From NCBI GenBank assembly GCA_019916065.1, contig CM034233.1, positions 45,200,173-45,264,172 of the forward strand: 64,000 nt of DNA, written 5' to 3'. The notes beneath the pieces are model-generated. The model saw nothing but the letters and a program-made list of their open reading frames with translations, was not told where the DNA came from and ran no database searches. Both the position numbers and the translations under genes were made by a program. Shown here one piece after another: positions 59,961 through 64,000 of this stretch. Every line of letters starts with the position of its first letter. The stretch's first letter is position 1. The DNA comes from Vitellaria paradoxa. Lineage: Eukaryota; Streptophyta; Magnoliopsida; Ericales; Sapotaceae.

Positions 59961-61785
59961 TGTCACATCCCTATTTTAGGATACATTTAATCCCTGCTAT
60001 AGGATGGACATTACTAAACTCTCTACCTATATATAAAATATCAATATTTCCTCAAAATATAAAATTTAAGACAAGAAGGCAAACAGGAATTTTTTTTATC
60101 ATGCTTTAAATATACATAAACTTACAATTTACAAAACTCGTCCCACAAAGTATTAATCTGACACAGTTTTAACCTTAAATTGTTTATACAACTTCAGACA
60201 CAAATTTAAAATAGGAAATAAACAACTTAAGTCCTCCTCAAATCTCTCGCAGCCGCTTCTAAACTTAACCCGAAATATGTAAATTTGGGTGTGAGTGTCA
60301 CACACTCAGTGGGCGTATTATACTTAAAATAAAAGATAATAAATATACACCAAGAAATAGTTCATAGCAATTATATCAATAACTATCCCACAACCAACTC
60401 ATCTTTAATTTAATTGTGCCACATCTGATAAATATATATATATATATATATATCTCAATACACAATTTATCATCACTAGGCCCCAACTGGCCATATCATA
60501 GCACATTTGCATAATAAATAATTTTAAATGATAATGCAACACACATTTGGCCCCATCTGGCCCATGAGTTGAGCGCTCAATGGTGGACAGTGGCTTTAAT
60601 TTAGTTTGTCCCATTAGTCCCATCTGGCTATATTATTATTATTTTTTCGGCCCCATTTGGCCGTATATTATTAATTTCTGGCCCCATCTGGCCTGGTCCC
60701 ATCTGACCATAATGCAAGTGTAATGCACACAACTCATGCTGATATGCAATAAAGTATTATTAATATTTTTTTCCACTAGAAAAATATTATTTCTTAAATT
60801 TATTTTCTCACAAATAACCACGATTCTCTACTAACATACAATAATTTTTAAGTAGTAAGCAAAATTTAACAACATGAATATTTAGCAATAAATAAATAAA
60901 ATTTAACTATTCATATTTAATAACTTTTATTTTTAAGTTTAATACACCCACCTGGACAATAGATATTCTAAGAAAGTCAATTTACTAAGGTGGTGGTTGC
61001 TGATTATCCTTGGGTTCTAATAATTTTTAGTCCAATAAAATATATAAGTCAGACGTTGAATAGTTAAAATTTATCCTAAAATTAATTGAAAATAAATAAA
61101 ATACAACCATCATACCCTCCTCATATTTAGCCTAAAAAAACTTTAATTTTTACTTAGTAGCATAAAATAAAATAACTTACCACAATTATCTGGTCAAATT
61201 TTCTAGGATTTCTCTTCTTTGCTAATCTTTCTCTCCAAAATTCCATCTTTTTTTTCTTTTTTTCTGCTGCCGGTTCCTCCTATTTCCTACCATTCCACCA
61301 CTGTCTCCATTGTCTTGGCACAATAGTCACACTCTCACGTATGTTTATAGTGCCAAAACTTGGCCGAGCAAGTCGGTTGCACTCCTCCCAAGCACCCAAT
61401 GTTTATCTCAAGTGTATAAATGTATGTGTGCTACTTTCCACGTGGCTTAGCCATTCTCCATGGCTTTTGTTATTTTATTTTTTATATCATTACTTTCCAT
61501 CACATGGTTTAATACGTGGCTTAAGGCTTACCAATCCTACTTATATATATATCCAAGTCATGATAGCCAAGTCATAAATACTCATCAAGGGCTTAATCTA
61601 AACACTAGTTATATATATATATACACGTGTGTATACATTGATTAATTTACATTTAAAACTATTTAGAAAAAAAATATGCAATTTATTCTAATTTAAATTG
61701 AAAAGAAAGAGAAGAAAAAAATTAATACAATTAATTCCCTAAGGATAAATTAATGCAGTAATGCCAAAAAAATCAAGGTGTCACA
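59961..61785 (-). repeat. 3' LTR of chromovirus G (Tekay type)
   Basis: TGTCACATCCCTATTTTAGG ... AATCAAGGTGTCACA, the reverse of an LTR starting TGTGACACCTTG. It is followed by a purine-rich tract on the minus strand (AAGGAGAGAAGAGT, 61786-61799). TTCTT (59956-59960) is the expected target duplication on this side. It contains a GGCCCCATCTGGCC repeat (60477-60710) and an (AT)n run (60426-60452). It is related to solo LTR D. Open frames at 60405-60821 and 61341-61645 are not genes. Confidence 0.88.
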
Positions 61786-61797
61786 ACTCTTCTCTCC

Positions 61798-63302
61798 TTA
61801 AACAATTTTGTCCTCGAAGTTCGTACCTGGCGGAAATAGGTATTGGTATTTCTTTCGCATATTCTCCTCATTTTCCCAAGTGGCCTCCTCCACAGTGTGA
61901 TTTCTCCATAATACTTTCACTAATGGTATTGTCTTATTCCGCAAAACTTGATCTCTTCTATCCAAAATTTGCACTAGCTCCTTTGTATAAGATAGATCTC
62001 CTTTCAGTTCAATTGGTTGAGATGCTAATACATGAGATGGATCAGGTATATACTTACATAGCATTAACACATGGAACACATTGTGAAGTCTAGACAATTC
62101 TGGATGTAGAGCCAATCTGTATGCAGTTTCCCCAACTCTTTGTATAATCTCATAAGGTCCAATGTAGCAAGGACTTAATTTTCCTCTTTTACCAAATCTT
62201 AATACGCCTTTCCAAGGAGAAACTCTGAGAAATACTTTATCACCCACAACGAATTCCAAACTTTGTCTACGATTATTTGCATAGCTTTTCTGACGACTCT
62301 GGGCTATTTTCAATCTATCTTGGATCACCTTCACTTTATCTACTGTGTCCTGTACTAGTTCTGGCCTAAGTAATTTCCTTTCCCCCACTTCATTCCAACA
62401 AATTGGAGTCCTACACTTACGGCCATACAAAGCTTCAAATGGTGCCATGCCAATACTAGAATGGAAGCTATTATTATAGGCAAATTCCATTAATGGCAAC
62501 AGATCATCCCAATTTCCCTTAAATTCTAACACACAAGCTCGTAGCATGTCCTCTAAGGTTTGAATTGTTCTTTCAGATTGTCCGTCTGTTTGAGGATGAA
62601 ATGCAATACTAAACTTTAGAGTCATTCCCATAGCTTGTTGTAAACTAGGCCAGAATCTAGACGTAAATTTTGGGTCTCTATCAGCCACAATCGATACAGG
62701 TGCACCATGCAATCTCACAATCTCCTTAACATACAATGCAGCATACTTATTACTCGTATAATTAGATTTTACAGGTAAGAAATGAGCTGACTTGGTTAAC
62801 CTATCAATGATCACCCTAATAGAATCAAAACCTCTTTGAGTACGTGGCAACCCGACAATCAAATCCATTATAATATGTTCCCATTTCCATTCTGGAATTG
62901 GGAGTGGCTGTAGTAATCCTGTAGGACTTTGATGTTCCGCTTTTACCTGTTGACAAGTCAAACACCTAGCAGAAAATTCTGTAATTTCTCGTTTCATACT
63001 AGGCCACCAGTATTGTTCTCGCAAATCACGATACATCTTTGTACTCCCAGGATAAATAACATAAGGAGAATGGTGTGCCTCATCCAAAATTTCCCTTTTT
63101 AATTCTAAGTTTTCTGGTGCACAGACTCTACCACCATAACAGAGTAACCTATCTTCCCTAACCACAAAATCTGTCTGTGTATTATCTGTCATTTGTTTCC
63201 AAATTTTCTGTAATTGGGCATCTTCTGATTGTGACTTCTTAATACGATCGAGTAGTAATGGCCTCACCCTAATTTGAGTAATTAATGATTGAGCACATAT
63301 AA
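61798..63302 (-). CDS. Integrase with chromodomain of chromovirus G, 3' part of pol
   Basis: The frame is open without a stop from the break at 63302 to TAA at 61798. The first residues, CAQSLITQIRVRPLLLDRIK, precede the Met at 63267, which is therefore not a real start. Zinc finger: DEAHHSPYVIYPGSTKMYRD then RCLTCQQVKAEHQ; the usual His of the IHPG motif is Tyr. Catalytic triad kept: Asp in IIDRLTKSAHF, Asp in VADRDPKFTSRFW, Glu in GQSERTIQTLEDML. Then the GPF/Y module (KLSPCYIGPYEIIQRVGETA) and a chromodomain in the last 55 or so residues (LVQILDRRDQVLRNKTIPLV, KVLWRNHTVEEATWE). Chromodomains of this class are thought to direct integration to heterochromatin. The integrase of a Tekay element; RT and gag lie beyond insertion H. 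Confidence 0.92.
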
Positions 63303-64000
63303 TGTTATTTCATCATGATTTTGCAATGGATTTTAAGTGTTTTATCTACGTAAATCTCATAAGTTATAATGAAGTGAGCTAATTTGCATACTTGTGGATG
63401 TTTGCATGTGTTTGGTGCTTCTTTAGAGGAAGAAAGATGAGGAAATTTAAAAGAGCAAAGAACTATAATTGGGGATGAAGCAGTGCAACATGGGCACCCC
63501 ACTGGAGGCATGGGCACCCCACTATAGATCAGATGGGCGCCCACCGAGAGTATGTTTTGGAGAGGACTCAGCTTGGGCGCCCCACATGCATCCACAGGTG
63601 CCCCATTTTGGTTATGGGCGCCCCACTGTGAATCAGATGGGCACCCACCGAGAGAGGTTTTTGAGCAGCTGACTGAGGACTTCATCAAACACCTAGACAA
63701 CTAAGCCATGGGCGCCCCACACTTACCCATGGGCGCCCATGTTGTCTTTTCCAGCACACGTTCAGAATGAAGTTTTGAGTTGTAATTTTACCTTTATGCC
63801 CTTGAATTATGTAATGATATAAAAGGGCAAATTTCTGATGTACTGATGGGAGGAACCCTACGTAATTTTTTTTTTGCCGTCTTTATTTTTGAGAGTTCTT
63901 CAGGGAGTTTTTACATTGCACTACGCACTTAGGGTTAAGGTTTTGATTTCATTTTAGGATTGTTCGAGTTTGGATATCATCCTTGCATGAAGATTATGTG
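63303..64000 (+). repeat. LTR H, inserted in pol of chromovirus G, right end outside window
   Basis: It starts TGTTATTTCATCATGATTTT directly after the broken pol frame (...GAGCACATATAA). It has GC motifs (GGGCGCCCA, GGGCACCCC; 63489-63738) upstream of a TATA box (GATATAAAAGG, 63816-63826), so it is read as U3 and R of a plus-oriented LTR. A direct repeat ATCAGATGGGCGCCCACCGA occurs at about 63526 and 63632. Family not determined. Open frames at 63305-63700 and 63469-63672 follow the GC motifs and are not genes. Confidence 0.65.
63489..63738 (+). promoter_or_regulatory. GGGCGCCC motif cluster upstream of LTR H promoter
   Basis: At least eight copies of GGGCGCCC or GGGCACCC/GGTGCCCC lie within 250 bp, ending about 80 bp before the TATA box. 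GGGCGCCC is a perfect palindrome. The Tekay-like LTR has the same word upstream of its promoter candidate, though the two LTRs are otherwise unrelated by eye. Confidence 0.5.

Noticed and set aside
61341..61645. Two overlapping open frames in LTR G as a possible host gene fragment
   Set aside because: They lie within the LTR limits, contain an AT-repeat translation (YIYI) and have no recognisable domain.
61761..62093. 110-residue open frame on the plus strand
   Set aside because: It is the antisense shadow of the integrase/chromodomain frame of element G.

Overview
This is a gene-free stretch of nuclear DNA from a plant, probably a eudicot with a large, repeat-rich genome. The evidence is AT-rich sequence, Athila-, Tekay-, SIRE- and Tork-type LTR retrotransposons, a CACTA (En/Spm) DNA transposon, a tRNA-derived SINE, and no recognisable single-copy host gene. 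Almost every open reading frame is either decayed transposon coding sequence or a chance frame in an LTR. The species cannot be named from the sequence.

Left part (1-23.6 kb). 1-1672 is the 3' end of a CACTA element (transposase C-terminal exons, sub-terminal GCGACCG repeats, CACTAGTG end). It sits in a Tekay-like LTR (1673-3733) followed by a primer-binding-site-like sequence. A minus-strand Tork-type copia element (about 4377-8975) follows, cut by a plus-strand, gag-only Athila-type element (B; LTR 8976-10869, gag-like remnant to 12859). B carries a SIRE-type solo LTR (12920-14075). Next come a reversed Tekay LTR fragment (14173-15479), a truncated Athila LTR (15480-16992), a 3'-truncated SIRE element on the minus strand (16993-21605), and the gag-pol remnant of a minus-strand Athila-type element (E, from 21606).

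Middle (23.6-33.3 kb). E carries a chromovirus solo LTR (D, 23654-25592, TSD TCATT). The 3' third of D plus the 5' end of E (gag start, PBS, start of LTR) forms a unit of about 2.1 kb repeated four times head to tail (24921-33300).

Right part (33.3-64 kb) is a nest of insertions. Element A (gag-only Athila type, minus strand, from 33301 to beyond the window) was inserted into the fourth tandem unit. A contains a SINE (34685-34873), a copia solo LTR (35576-37047, TSD GGGTT), an Athila-family solo LTR (40248-41804, TSD AAGGC) and, in its right LTR, a Tekay-like solo LTR (42640-59853, TSD GAAGG). That solo LTR is itself split by a complete 14.3-kb Athila element F (45035-59360, TSD CTCTA) with gag, protease, RT-RNase H, integrase and two extra ORFs. 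The same right LTR of A is split again by a Tekay-type chromovirus G (59961 onward; integrase with chromodomain), which is cut by a further LTR, H (63303 to the end).

Nothing here acts as a host pathway. The points worth following are the nesting order fixed by target-site duplications, the chimeric tandem array, a conserved gag-only Athila family with an unrecognised C-terminal domain, a palindromic GC motif placed just upstream of the TATA box in most of the LTRs, and damage in F that looks like deamination of methylated cytosines.
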